NCBI RefSeq assembly: GCF_003314975.1
Contig: NZ_QNRF01000006.1
Span: forward strand, 1 to 64,000
Reading direction: 5' to 3'
DNA: 64,000 nucleotides
DNA from: Marinomonas aquiplantarum
GTDB taxonomy: Bacteria; Pseudomonadota; Gammaproteobacteria; Pseudomonadales; Marinomonadaceae
How positions within the stretch are numbered: the stretch's first letter is position 1; each line of letters starts with the position of its first letter. The position numbers and the translations under genes were made by a program. Below are positions 1 to 8,701 of this stretch, piece by piece. The notes beneath the pieces were generated by a model, which saw only the letters and a program-made list of their open reading frames with translations, was not told where the DNA came from and did not search any database.

Positions 1-174
1 TAGGTCATAACGATGTATCGACAACTCAAATTTATACTCATGTTATAGGCCAACATTTCGCGGGGACAGACAGCCCTTTGGATAAAATCTTATAATAATT
101 TGCTTTCACTGCCTGATGGCGTTGATCAGATCTACATATCGTTGTTAGCGATGAGTTCGTTTTAGGTTGCTGGG

Positions 175-230
175 CTAACCCCATCCTAGCCTTCCCCTTG
201 AAAAGGGGAAGGAACATGAGATTTGGTTTG
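175..230. repeat. Intergenic hairpin repeat, copy 1
   Basis: Starts CTAACCCCATCCTAGCCTTC and continues through CCCCTT, a short loop and AAGGGGAAGG, so the RNA or DNA can fold as CCTTCCCCTT/AAGGGGAAGG. It is followed by AACATGAGATTTGGTTT. This copy has the shortest loop of the five. It resembles a REP/MITE-like element. Confidence 0.75.
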
Positions 231-285
231 GTGGGGTCAGACCTATATTTCGTTGTTTACTCTGAGTTGATGTGAGGTTGATGGA

Positions 286-345
286 CTAACCCCATCCTAG
301 CCTTCCCCTTGAAAACATAAGGGGAAGGGACAAGAGATTTGGTTT
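286..345. repeat. Intergenic hairpin repeat, copy 2
   Basis: Same CTAACCCCATCCTAGCCTTC head and AAGGGGAAGG arm, with GAAAACATA in the loop and a one-base change (GGGACAAGAG for GGAACATGAG) in the tail. The 50 bases preceding it (from about 236) are repeated before copy 4, so a unit larger than the hairpin has been duplicated. Confidence 0.75.
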
Positions 346-383
346 GGTTGTAGATAGTAATGAGTTCATTTGAGGCTGCTGGA

Positions 384-455
384 CTAACCCCATCCTAGCC
401 TTCCCCTTGAAAAAGCTTTCTTTTAGATAATGGGAAGGAACATGAGATTTGGTTT
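384..455. repeat. Intergenic hairpin repeat, copy 3 (long loop)
   Basis: Same head and tail as the other copies. The loop is expanded by about 15 bases, with AAGCTTTCTTTTAGATAAT between the arms. The right arm is shortened to GGGAAGG, so its hairpin is weaker. Confidence 0.7.
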
Positions 456-511
456 GACGGGATCAGACCTATATTTCGTTGTTTACTCTAAGTTTGTGTG
501 AGGTTGATGGA

Positions 512-570
512 CTAACCCCATCCTAGCCTTCCCCTTGAAGACATAAGGGGAAGGAACATGAGAGTTCGTC
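512..570. repeat. Intergenic hairpin repeat, copy 4
   Basis: CTAACCCCATCCTAGCCTTC head, CCTTCCCCTT/AAGGGGAAGG arms around GAAGACAT, then AACATGAGAGTTCGTCAGG. This copy and copy 5 share the same loop and the same GAGAGTTCGTCAGG tail, making them the closest pair. Confidence 0.75.
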
Positions 571-914
571 AGGTGTGAAATGCTTTAAAACGTAAAAAGA
601 GGTAATGAGCAACTCAACCCTTATCAATTCGACGCGATCCTGATTGCGCGACCTTATGGTCTTCCCAAGCCAGTAACCGAAGACCTTTCTCCAAGCATCA
701 AAACAGCTCAACACCTTACAATAGTGAACCCTATGCAAACATTGGCAACATCCGAAAGCAATGAGCCCTTATGATTCTGAAAAAGATTTTTTGGTTACTT
801 TTGCATCGTTTGGCAAAAGTTACCCGCTCAGCAGAGCGGAAAAAAGCTCCCCAATCAAAGCTAATAAGAGGAATCCAAAATAACCTAAGGAACAGTGAAT
901 TTGAGGTTGCTAGA

Positions 915-975
915 CTAACCCCATCCTAGCCTTCCCCTTGAAGACATAAGGGGAAGGAACATGAGAGTTCGTCAG
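915..975. repeat. Intergenic hairpin repeat, copy 5
   Basis: Nearly identical to copy 4 in head, loop and tail. It lies about 50 bases past the stop codon of the minus-strand D-lactate dehydrogenase gene, so in that transcript it could act as a 3' hairpin, although there is no clear U tract. Confidence 0.75.
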
Positions 976-1023
976 GCGTGCCCCCTTCGGGCAGAGCAAA
1001 CCGAAAATAATTCAGGCTATGAA

Positions 1024-2769
1024 TTAGTGGCCGTGTCCACAACCACAATCGCTGCTTTCGCCGCTCGCTTCTTTCCAGTGCTTAAACTTGCTGGTGCCGC
1101 CTATGCCTGGGTTAAAGCTGTTGGTTGGGTCATTCTGCTTGTAGAAATCACGTAAGGATTGTTTGGCAATGTATTCGTGCCCCACGTTATGCTCGGCTGG
1201 GTATTCTGCACCACGGGCATCGTAGCTGGACAAGATTTGCTCTTTAACCGCTTTACCATCGACGCCTTTTTTCATGATGTAGTTTTGGTGCATCACGTGA
1301 CAGAAGAAATGACCGTAGTACATTTTCACGGCGATTTTATCGTCGATTTCTGGCGGTAATACTTCAAACCAATCTTGTTCATTACGTGGGAAGGCCACGT
1401 CAATGGTCATGATGGAGCCTAGGTCTTTGCCATTCATAATGTGGTAACGGGTTAAGGCGCCACCGGTTACAAAACGGTGTAAGATCGCTTGATCTGCTTC
1501 ACGCTCGGTACATTCGAAGTAATCGCCTTCATTGTTTTTGAAGAACTCCTGCAAATAAGCTTGCGCTTCGTCCACACCCTCATTGGCGGTTTCGACGATC
1601 CAATGATGTTCGTATTTTTCGCGGAAATCTTCCATACGCTTAGGTAAGTGGTTTGGCCAAATCTGACTCGCGTATTGCATGATACGGTCTGACAATTTGT
1701 TCGGTAGGAATTTGAACTTACCCGCCCAGCGATCCACGGTACGTTTGATGGCAAACATTTTCGGAATGTATTTGGTGCCTAATTTGTCGATTACCAAATA
1801 GCTGTCTTTACCGTACTTTTTACTGATGTCGTAACTGCTGCTGTGCAGGTATTCGCCAGACACTGGCAAGTTATCAAAGGTCGACAACATGTCACGGCGC
1901 ATTTGCTCCATCACAGCTGGATCATTAGTGCCTATGTAGAACACACGATGTTTTTCTGGGATTGGGAAAGTATCAATACGAACCGCGAACACGGCCAATT
2001 TACCCGCACAACCAGAAGACTCATATAAACGGCGCTTATCAGCATTAAAGCGTGATGGTGTGTCAGCGTCTACGTCACGAATACGCTCATGATATTCGTT
2101 GTCTGAAGCGCGCTTGTCTGGAAATTGTACGTCTTTTTCTTGGTATTTTTTGTGTTCTAAATTAGTCAAAATTTCTTCTGGCTCAGAACCCAATTCAATG
2201 CCAAGGTTGTTCACCAGTTGCAATTCGCCGTCTTCGGTAACTTGTGCGTAAAGTGACAATTCTGTGTAGGCTGGGCCACGTTGTACTAAAGCACCACCAG
2301 AATTATTACAAATACCACCAACGATGGAAGCACCAATACAAGACGAACCAATCACTGAATGCGGTTCGCGACCATAAGGTTTCAGCGTGTCTTCTAGACC
2401 AAACAAGGTACTGCCCGCAAACCCTATGATTTGCTTACCCTGATCGATTAACTGTATGTCGTCGATGCGCATGGTACTGATGATGACAATTGGGCGATCA
2501 TAATCGTTTCCGCTTGGTGTTGAACCACCGGTTAAACCAGTATTTGCTGCTTGCATGATGACAATCACATCGGCTTTGACACAGGCTTGCAGGACTTTCC
2601 AGATTTCCACCAACGAGCCAGGTCGTACCACTGCGTAAGCTTTACCACTGCCTAAGCGCATACCTTGGCAATAGGGTTGCTTCTTGTCTTCGTCGGTTAG
2701 GGTATACTGACTTCCCACAATGGCCTTCAATTCTGCGGCCAGGTCTAAGCTGAAACTGGTTTTTGTCAT
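1024..2769 (-). CDS. dld: Quinone-dependent D-lactate dehydrogenase (FAD-binding)
   Basis: This is a membrane-associated flavoprotein that oxidises D-lactate to pyruvate and passes electrons to quinone. The predicted 581 residues are close to E. coli Dld (about 570). An FAD-binding PCMH domain lies in roughly the first 230 residues, with the flavin-loop motif NTGLTGGS at residues 76-83. The Dld-specific membrane-binding C-terminal domain follows, with RHY-like and GEHNVG-type stretches near the end. I start at the internal Met (MTKTSF) rather than the longest frame because the extra 19 residues do not look like the family; the Shine-Dalgarno signal is weak either way. The last seven residues, CGCGHGH, form a small Cys/His tail that I do not recall in E. 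coli Dld. The gene is monocistronic and divergent from cysH. Confidence 0.9.
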   Translation of the reverse strand: MTKTSFSLDLAAELKAIVGSQYTLTDEDKKQPYCQGMRLGSGKAYAVVRPGSLVEIWKVLQACVKADVIVIMQAANTGLTGGSTPSGNDYDRPIVIISTMRIDDIQLIDQGKQIIGFAGSTLFGLEDTLKPYGREPHSVIGSSCIGASIVGGICNNSGGALVQRGPAYTELSLYAQVTEDGELQLVNNLGIELGSEPEEILTNLEHKKYQEKDVQFPDKRASDNEYHERIRDVDADTPSRFNADKRRLYESSGCAGKLAVFAVRIDTFPIPEKHRVFYIGTNDPAVMEQMRRDMLSTFDNLPVSGEYLHSSSYDISKKYGKDSYLVIDKLGTKYIPKMFAIKRTVDRWAGKFKFLPNKLSDRIMQYASQIWPNHLPKRMEDFREKYEHHWIVETANEGVDEAQAYLQEFFKNNEGDYFECTEREADQAILHRFVTGGALTRYHIMNGKDLGSIMTIDVAFPRNEQDWFEVLPPEIDDKIAVKMYYGHFFCHVMHQNYIMKKGVDGKAVKEQILSSYDARGAEYPAEHNVGHEYIAKQSLRDFYKQNDPTNSFNPGIGGTSKFKHWKEASGESSDCGCGHGH

Positions 2770-3007
2770 CTTTTTGTACTTCGCAACAAGTTGAATGAGG
2801 GCGATTAGTATACCCAACTCCCCCACCTATAAAAACTGCTGAGGGGGATTTATTGATCGAGCGCATTATCTGGTCTGTTTTTTTAAAAGCTATTCGAATT
2901 TTCTTATGCCAATTCCGTCTTGGGATTTTTGCCCTTTAGCCCTTTTGTGGTTTGTGTTTGCCCATACAAACTTTTAGTATGCTTGCATTCATTTTAGGAG
3001 CAGAATT

Positions 3008-3628
3008 GTGATTGATTTAGACAAAGCCAATGCCGAACTCGAAGGCGCTACACCACAAGCTATCATCGAATGGGCAATGAAAAACGCACAAAAGCCCATT
3101 GTGACCACTAACTTTGGCCCTCACGAAGCGGTGATTTTGCACATGGCGACACAAGTGAAAGCCGACATCCCGGTTATCTGGATCGATTCAGGCTACAACG
3201 TGCGTGATACCTACAAGGTCGCGGAAGACATCATTGGCAAGCTAAACCTTAACCTGGAAGTCTACACACCAAAAGTCAGTGCAGCGCGCCGTGATGCGGC
3301 ATTGGGCGGAATTCCTAGTGTCGACGACGAAGCTCATGTTGAGTTTACTGAGCAATTCAAATTGGAACCTTTCCGTCGTGCCATGGCAGAACAAGCTCCA
3401 GACATCTGGTTAACTGCAGTGCGCAGTGAGCAAACTGAATTCCGCAAGGACATGAAAGTACTTGAAATGGGCCCGAATGGGGTGATCAAGGTTGCTCCTG
3501 TATTGCATTGGAAAGAAGCAGACATGCAAGCGTATCTTGCCGAGCACGACTTACCAACGCCTGATCACTACTTTGATCCGACCAAAGCACAAGCTGGTCG
3601 TGAATGTGGCTTGCACACAAAACTGTAA
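3008..3628 (+). CDS. cysH: Phosphoadenosine phosphosulfate (PAPS) reductase
   Basis: Reduces PAPS to sulfite with thioredoxin in assimilatory sulfate reduction. The PAPS-binding fold is recognisable from TTNFGPHEAVILH (residues 38-50) and WIDSGYNVRDTY. The single catalytic Cys is in the terminal motif RECGLH (Cys200). The paired cysteines that hold the iron-sulfur cluster of APS reductases are absent, so PAPS is the expected substrate. At 206 residues it is shorter than E. coli CysH (about 244), mainly at the N-terminus. The start is GTG, preceded by AGGAG at a normal distance. It stands alone; no other cys genes are in the window. Confidence 0.9.
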   Translation: MIDLDKANAELEGATPQAIIEWAMKNAQKPIVTTNFGPHEAVILHMATQVKADIPVIWIDSGYNVRDTYKVAEDIIGKLNLNLEVYTPKVSAARRDAALGGIPSVDDEAHVEFTEQFKLEPFRRAMAEQAPDIWLTAVRSEQTEFRKDMKVLEMGPNGVIKVAPVLHWKEADMQAYLAEHDLPTPDHYFDPTKAQAGRECGLHTKL

Positions 3629-3648
3629 GTCTATTTCAAAAGCCAATA

Positions 3649-3679
3649 AAAAAAGGGAAGCTCGATGCTTCCCTTTTTT
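3649..3679. terminator. Bidirectional intrinsic terminator between cysH and purU
   Basis: A GGGAAGC/GCTTCCC stem with a TCGAT loop is flanked by A7 on the left and T6 on the right, so it can terminate cysH on the plus strand and the sox-purU operon on the minus strand. Confidence 0.85.
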
Positions 3680-3718
3680 GTTTTGCTCTTTCTATTAAGA
3701 AACAAACAATGCTGAACT

Positions 3719-4585
3719 TTAACCCCCTAGAACGACCGTGCGTTTGTCGTTTAAGAAAACACGTTTTTCCACGTGGCATTTCACCGCATGGAACAAGGTT
3801 ACTCTTTCGATGTCTTGGCCTTTGGCAATGAGATCTTCTGGGTAATGGGCATGGTTAACGGTTTGAATGCCTTGGGAAATGATCGGCCCTTCGTCCAAGT
3901 CATTGTTCACATAGTGCGCCGTGGCACCGACCATTTTTACGCCCTTCTCCCAGGCTTGATGATAAGGACGCGCGCCTTTAAATCCGGGCAATAAGGAATG
4001 GTGAATATTGATCGCTCGACCATCCAAATATTCACACATGCTAGGCGATAAAACCTGCATGTAGCGCGCCAGCACCACTAATTCCGTTTCATATTGTTCG
4101 ACTAATTCACGCACTTTGGCTTCTTGTTCCAGCTTGGTTTCATGGCTGATCGGCAAGTGGTAATAAGGAATGCCATGCCATTTTGCCAAGTCTTCCAAAT
4201 CTGGGTGATTGGAAATAATGACGGTCACCTCTATGTTCAATTGACCAGTACGGAAACGATACAACAAGTCATTCAAGCAGTGATCGTACTTAGACACCAT
4301 GATAGCCACTTTCGGTTTGTGATCAGGTGCTGTTAACGCCCACTCCATGTTGAATTCAGCCGCACGTTCCGCAAATGCTTCTGCAAAGGCTTGTTCACTA
4401 AAGTTCTCTTGCTGTGGCAAAAATTCAATACGAATAAAAAAGCGCCCCGACTCTCGATCGTCAAAGGAATGAATTTCGTCGATGTAGTTTCCGGCTTCCG
4501 CCATATAGCGTGTGACCACATCGACTGTACCGAGAATACTTGGGCAGCTGGCGGTAAAAATCCAAGGCGCTACTTTTGTTTTCAT
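3719..4585 (-). CDS. purU: Formyltetrahydrofolate deformylase
   Basis: Hydrolyses 10-formyl-tetrahydrofolate to formate and tetrahydrofolate. The 288 residues contain an N-terminal ACT-type regulatory domain (about 1-85) and a C-terminal formyltransferase fold. The catalytic residues typical of the PurN/PurU fold are visible as Asn193 and His195 in NIHHSLLPGF and Asp231 in NDLDEGP. It is the last gene of the sox operon, 113 bp after soxG. Context indicates its job: sarcosine oxidase loads tetrahydrofolate with one-carbon units, and PurU releases them as formate so the folate pool is not trapped. PurN, the related purine enzyme, is encoded separately at 47554. Confidence 0.95.
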   Translation of the reverse strand: MKTKVAPWIFTASCPSILGTVDVVTRYMAEAGNYIDEIHSFDDRESGRFFIRIEFLPQQENFSEQAFAEAFAERAAEFNMEWALTAPDHKPKVAIMVSKYDHCLNDLLYRFRTGQLNIEVTVIISNHPDLEDLAKWHGIPYYHLPISHETKLEQEAKVRELVEQYETELVVLARYMQVLSPSMCEYLDGRAINIHHSLLPGFKGARPYHQAWEKGVKMVGATAHYVNNDLDEGPIISQGIQTVNHAHYPEDLIAKGQDIERVTLFHAVKCHVEKRVFLNDKRTVVLGG

Positions 4586-4614
4586 GAAAAAGTCTCTTTT
4601 AATTAGGGTAAAGC

Positions 4615-4650
4615 GATGAGCTTTTCAGAGGGCAGTCCGAAAAGCCCATC
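4615..4650. repeat. Intercistronic hairpin between soxG and purU
   Basis: GATGAGCTTTTC and GAAAAGCCCATC pair over 12 positions with one mismatch. A second small hairpin, ACACC-TTT-GGTGT, follows at about 4653-4666. Neither has a proper U tract, so mRNA stabilisation or partial attenuation within the sox-purU transcript is more likely than full termination. Confidence 0.5.
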
Positions 4651-4698
4651 ACTACACCTTTGGGTGTCTTGAGAGTTTGAAAGGTGATATGAAATGCC

Positions 4699-5364
4699 TT
4701 AACAAGTGACGGTTAAACCGTACTCTTTACTGGCATCTTGCAACCACAACCAAAGGTAATCGGCAAAGCTGCGTCTTACTACTAGCTGATAACTTTGTTC
4801 AGCGGTACGACAAATGGTTGCGCCACTTTTCGCAAACACACTGGACACCACTTTGCCAACGGGGAATTCACTGTCGTGAAAATCAATTGGTGTGGACTTT
4901 TTCAGTACCTTCACAACGTCTTCGCCAGACAGTTCAAACACCGTATTGCCACCACTCACATTGACCAGAGAGTAATGCCCACCGACCTCAGCAAAAAAGC
5001 GTGTTTCCAGCTCAAAGGCTTTGTCTTGCGGTACTTGCAATAACCACTCATCCGGGGAAATCCACATCACGGTCAATTCCCCTGACGCTGAAGAGACGGA
5101 TGTGAGTGGTTTGCTGGGTAAAGCAACGCCCAGTATTGCTTCAATGCTGGTCGCTTGTTCTGCATTGGGTGTGCAACGCAAAGTCAGCAGACCCAATGAC
5201 AATTCACGAAACACCACACCACCTTGGGATTCGCCATGCTCTGCTATTTTGGCTAATTCCACATGATGTAAAGGGCTTTCAAATGGCACATCGATAGCTG
5301 GTAATTGATTCATCACCAACTTGATTGGCGCTTGTTCAAGCGCTTCGTTATTAACATCAGACAT
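4699..5364 (-). CDS. soxG: Sarcosine oxidase subunit gamma
   Basis: This is the small gamma subunit of heterotetrameric sarcosine oxidase, needed for assembly or stability of the complex. The 221 residues show the GcvT-like fold of the SoxG family (PDEWLLQVP, LVNVSGGNTVFELSGEDVVKVL, Ala-Arg-free core). The start codon lies inside the 3' end of soxA with an 8-nt overlap, so the two are translationally coupled. Order and overlap match classic soxBDAG operons, which makes the assignment safe despite low sequence conservation in this subunit. Confidence 0.9.
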   Translation of the reverse strand: MSDVNNEALEQAPIKLVMNQLPAIDVPFESPLHHVELAKIAEHGESQGGVVFRELSLGLLTLRCTPNAEQATSIEAILGVALPSKPLTSVSSASGELTVMWISPDEWLLQVPQDKAFELETRFFAEVGGHYSLVNVSGGNTVFELSGEDVVKVLKKSTPIDFHDSEFPVGKVVSSVFAKSGATICRTAEQSYQLVVRRSFADYLWLWLQDASKEYGLTVTC

Positions 5365-8300
5365 GCTGGCGCTCCCCTTTTGGATCTAAGAAAATAGGTT
5401 GGCAAATCTCGGCTTCGACCACTCGGCCATCCACCAATGGGTAAAAGACTTTTTCACCCATTTTATCGTGACCACCTTTGACAAAGCCCATGGCAATGGA
5501 TCGACCTAAGCAGGCACTCCAGTAACTGGACGTCACATGACCCACCATTGGCATCGGAATCGGCGCGTTAGGATCAAACACACCTTGTGCCCCTTCGGGC
5601 AATACCACAGTAGGATCGACGGTTTTTAAACCCACCAGCTGTTTACGATCAGCACGAACACAATCTTCACGCTGCATACCGCGCTTACCAATGAAGCTGA
5701 AAGGTTTCTTCATGGCTACTGCCCAAGGCATACCCAAGTCAAACGGATGCACTGAACCATCAGTATCTTGACCAGCAATAATAAAGCCCTTCTCAGCACG
5801 CAAAATGTGCATGGTTTCGGTGCCGTAAGGCGTCAGATTAAACTCTTCACCCGATTCAAACAGGGCTTTCCAAACGTGCATACCATAGTTAGCTTGTACG
5901 TTAATCTCGAACGACAATTCCCCCGTGAACGAGATACGGAACACACGTGCTGGCACGCCGGCCACCGTCATTTGCTTCCAATCCATGTAAGCAAAATAGT
6001 CTTTTGAGACATCGTCGTCGGTCAGTTTTTCCAACAATTTACGACTGTTCGGACCTGAAATCGTCATAGTGGACCAGTGATCGGTCACCGAGGTGAAGTA
6101 GACCTCCATTTCTGGCCATTCAGTTTGGTGATACAACTCCAACCATTCCAAAACATGTGCCGCGCCGCCTGTGGTGGTGGTCATAAGGAAGTGGTTTTCC
6201 CCCAAACAAGACGTCACGCCATCATCAAACACCATGCCGTCTTCACCGCACATCAAACCATAACGACATTTACCGACTGCCAGTTTTGCCCACGCATTGG
6301 TGTACACACGGCCAAGGAATTCACGTGCGTCTTTCCCTTGGATATCAATTTTACCCAGCGTCGAGGCATCCAAAATGCCCACGGACTCACGGGTTGCCAA
6401 ACATTCGCGATTCAACGCTTCCTGCATGGTTTCATTGCCTTTTGGGAAGTACCAAGGACGTTTCCATTGGCCCACATCCTCAAACTTAGCGCCCTGCTCC
6501 ACATGCCAAGCATGCATCGCTGTGAAGCGTTTCGGATCAAACAATTCACCACAGTCTCGACCCGCAATGGCACCAAAAGTGACTGGTGTATAGTTTGGAC
6601 GGAATATCGTCGTGCCGGTTTCTGGAATGCTTTTTTGCAAAGCTTTAGCGGCAATCGCCATACCGTTAATGTTACCCAACTTGCCTTGATCTGTACCAAA
6701 GCCCATGGCGGTGTAACGTTTTACGTGTTCGATGGATTCAAACCCTTCGCGACAGGCCAATTCAATACCCGCGGCTGTGACGTCGTTTTGGTAATCGACA
6801 AACTGTTTAGGCGCTTTGGACGTTGGCTTATTGTGCGGAATATGGAACAAAGCCATGGCTTTGTCCTGAATCACTTCTTCTGTTTTTGGCAAACTAAGAT
6901 CTGTTACTTCTAGCCCCAAACTGGCTAGCGCATCCGCCGCCGCTTGTATGCCTTGCGATAACGCCGCTTGAGTGGTAAACGCACCATTAATCGCACCCGC
7001 TGTTAACTGTTTCTGTACCGTTGGGCCAGGCAAAAAGCCAATTACTTCGTCGTCCCACACTGGGCGTGCACCCGTATGGCAAGACAGGTGAATGACCGGA
7101 CTCCAGCCGCCAGAACTGGCAACCGTATCGGCTTTGAGTTTAGCAACGGCACCGGTAACCTTATCACCCGACTCATTCAGTGGCGCAACGGACACACCTG
7201 TCACGCGCTTGGAACCTTGTACTTCAATCAGGCCTGAGCCAACCATGATGCTAATGCCGCGTTCACGGGCCGCATCGATCAAGCTGCCTTGTGGATTTTT
7301 ACGAGCATCCACAATGGCCACCACATGACGACCGGCATCGTGCCAATCTATGGCGGTTTGATAAGCGCCGTCGTTGGAAGTCATCAGCACCAATTCATTG
7401 CCCGGCACCACACCAAATCGATTGATGTAGGTCGATACCGCACTGGCTTGCATACAACCCGGTACATCGTTATTGCCAAACACCAACGGACGTTCGTGTG
7501 CACCAGTGGCTAACACCACCCATTTAGCGCGCACTCTGTGCAAACGCTGCGCCACTGCACCATTTGGTGCGCGATCAGCAAATTGATCGGTACAATGTTG
7601 TTGAATGGTCAAGAAGTTGTGGTCGTGATATCCGTTGACTTGCGAGTTGGGCAACATGAGCACATCGTCAAACTCATTCAGTTCGGCAACCACTTGTGCC
7701 ACCCACTCCATTGCCGGTTTGCCATCAATGGTTTCTTTGCTACTTAATAAGCTACCACCAAATTCACTTTGCTCATCGGCAATGATCACACGAGCACCAC
7801 CTTGAGCCGCACTTAATGCCGCCATCAAACCTGCAGGACCTGCGCCCACCACCAAGACATCTGTGTGCTGGTTCATTTTGTCGTAAATATCGACGTCTTT
7901 TTCTTTCGACGCGCGCCCCAAGCCAGCCGCTTTACGAATATAAGACTCGTATGTTGGCCACATGGATTGTGGGAACATAAAGGTTTTGTAGTAAAATCCC
8001 GGTGGCATCATTTTCCCACCGATTTTACCCACTAGGCCCATTAAGTCAGTCTCAACACTTGGCCAACCATTGGTTGAGGCCGCCACCAAACCTTGGTATA
8101 GAGATTGTTGAGTGGCACGCACGTTAGGAATTTGCGTGGCTTCGGTCGCCCCTAGCTGTACCACAGCGTTAGGCTCTTCGGCACCAGCAGCAACAAAACC
8201 ACGCGGACGGCTGTATTTAAAACTGCGACCAATGACGTCAACGCCATTGGCTATCAAGGCAGACGCCAAGGTATCGCCAGCGTAACCTTGGTAAGATTCA

Positions 8301-8374
8301 TCATTAAACGTGAAGGTTAATGGTTTGCTGCGATCAATGCGGCCGCCATCTTGAAGACGATTTTTCTGAGACAT
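5357..8374 (-). CDS. soxA: Sarcosine oxidase subunit alpha
   Basis: Large subunit of the heterotetrameric enzyme that oxidatively demethylates sarcosine to glycine, producing hydrogen peroxide and 5,10-methylene-tetrahydrofolate. Of 1005 residues, about 15-110 form the ferredoxin-like N-terminal domain. A dinucleotide-binding domain follows, with GAGPAG at residues 177-182. The last 400 residues form a GcvT/aminomethyltransferase domain that binds tetrahydrofolate. Length matches the family. I start at ATG, 3 bp inside the upstream GTG, because AAAGGAG is then optimally spaced. It lies 12 bp downstream of soxD and overlaps soxG. Confidence 0.95.
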   Translation of the reverse strand: MSQKNRLQDGGRIDRSKPLTFTFNDESYQGYAGDTLASALIANGVDVIGRSFKYSRPRGFVAAGAEEPNAVVQLGATEATQIPNVRATQQSLYQGLVAASTNGWPSVETDLMGLVGKIGGKMMPPGFYYKTFMFPQSMWPTYESYIRKAAGLGRASKEKDVDIYDKMNQHTDVLVVGAGPAGLMAALSAAQGGARVIIADEQSEFGGSLLSSKETIDGKPAMEWVAQVVAELNEFDDVLMLPNSQVNGYHDHNFLTIQQHCTDQFADRAPNGAVAQRLHRVRAKWVVLATGAHERPLVFGNNDVPGCMQASAVSTYINRFGVVPGNELVLMTSNDGAYQTAIDWHDAGRHVVAIVDARKNPQGSLIDAARERGISIMVGSGLIEVQGSKRVTGVSVAPLNESGDKVTGAVAKLKADTVASSGGWSPVIHLSCHTGARPVWDDEVIGFLPGPTVQKQLTAGAINGAFTTQAALSQGIQAAADALASLGLEVTDLSLPKTEEVIQDKAMALFHIPHNKPTSKAPKQFVDYQNDVTAAGIELACREGFESIEHVKRYTAMGFGTDQGKLGNINGMAIAAKALQKSIPETGTTIFRPNYTPVTFGAIAGRDCGELFDPKRFTAMHAWHVEQGAKFEDVGQWKRPWYFPKGNETMQEALNRECLATRESVGILDASTLGKIDIQGKDAREFLGRVYTNAWAKLAVGKCRYGLMCGEDGMVFDDGVTSCLGENHFLMTTTTGGAAHVLEWLELYHQTEWPEMEVYFTSVTDHWSTMTISGPNSRKLLEKLTDDDVSKDYFAYMDWKQMTVAGVPARVFRISFTGELSFEINVQANYGMHVWKALFESGEEFNLTPYGTETMHILRAEKGFIIAGQDTDGSVHPFDLGMPWAVAMKKPFSFIGKRGMQREDCVRADRKQLVGLKTVDPTVVLPEGAQGVFDPNAPIPMPMVGHVTSSYWSACLGRSIAMGFVKGGHDKMGEKVFYPLVDGRVVEAEICQPIFLDPKGERQHV

Positions 8375-8386
8375 CACCAGACTCCT

Positions 8387-8671
8387 TTACTCAGCCACAA
8401 CCGATGGCGTTTCGCCAAGCTTGTATACTTCTAAAATTTCATAGGTTTGCGTGTTGCGCGTGATATTAAAGAACTTGCGGCAACCTGCAGCATGCACCCA
8501 AAGCTCATGATGAATGCCGCGCGGATTTTTACGAAAATACAAAAACTCGCCCCACTCTTCATCGCTGCAAGCATCTGGGTCTAATGGGCGAGCAATGTGC
8601 GCTTCGCCTTTGGCGTGAAACTCTTCTTCTTCACGATATTCACCACAATGTGGGCAAAAAATATGGAACAT
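8387..8671 (-). CDS. soxD: Sarcosine oxidase subunit delta
   Basis: This 94-residue subunit carries the structural zinc of the complex. The zinc ligands expected in the family are visible as Cys6 and Cys9 in CPHCG, with His60 and Cys64 in WVHAAGC. It lies between soxB and soxA, 30 and 12 bp away respectively, in the canonical order. Confidence 0.93.
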   Translation of the reverse strand: MFHIFCPHCGEYREEEEFHAKGEAHIARPLDPDACSDEEWGEFLYFRKNPRGIHHELWVHAAGCRKFFNITRNTQTYEILEVYKLGETPSVVAE

Positions 8672-8701
8672 ACTCTTTCTCCAAACTCTGTCTTAGCCCA
8701 A

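Larger units (their letters stand above)
1..1023. other. Non-coding region carrying an intergenic repeat family
   Basis: No convincing gene is seen here. The stretch holds five copies of a hairpin-forming repeat (listed separately). The segment at about 770-842 reads in one frame as DSEKDFLVTFASFGKS, a junk-like tail I associate with intergenic regions of marine gammaproteobacteria, but nothing shows it is translated. The 71-codon reverse ORF at 523-738 ends inside a repeat copy and resembles no family I know, so I do not call it. The far end lies just past the stop of the D-lactate dehydrogenase gene. Confidence 0.6.

Noticed and set aside
523-738. 71-codon reverse ORF in the repeat region
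   Set aside because: Its end reads through a repeat copy, the composition is not protein-like and no family is recognised.
770-842. Possible protein fragment DSEKDFLVTFASFGKS
   Set aside because: No start, no ribosome-binding site and very short. It resembles a recurring intergenic motif, not a gene.
175-975. Regularly recurring elements that might be a CRISPR array
   Set aside because: The five copies are unequal in length, spacing varies from about 40 to over 340 bp, and the spacer flanks are themselves partly duplicated. There are no cas genes.
6077-6913. 278-codon frame opposite soxA
   Set aside because: It lies wholly antisense to a well-conserved gene, and its Cys/His/Phe-rich composition is that of a reverse-frame shadow.
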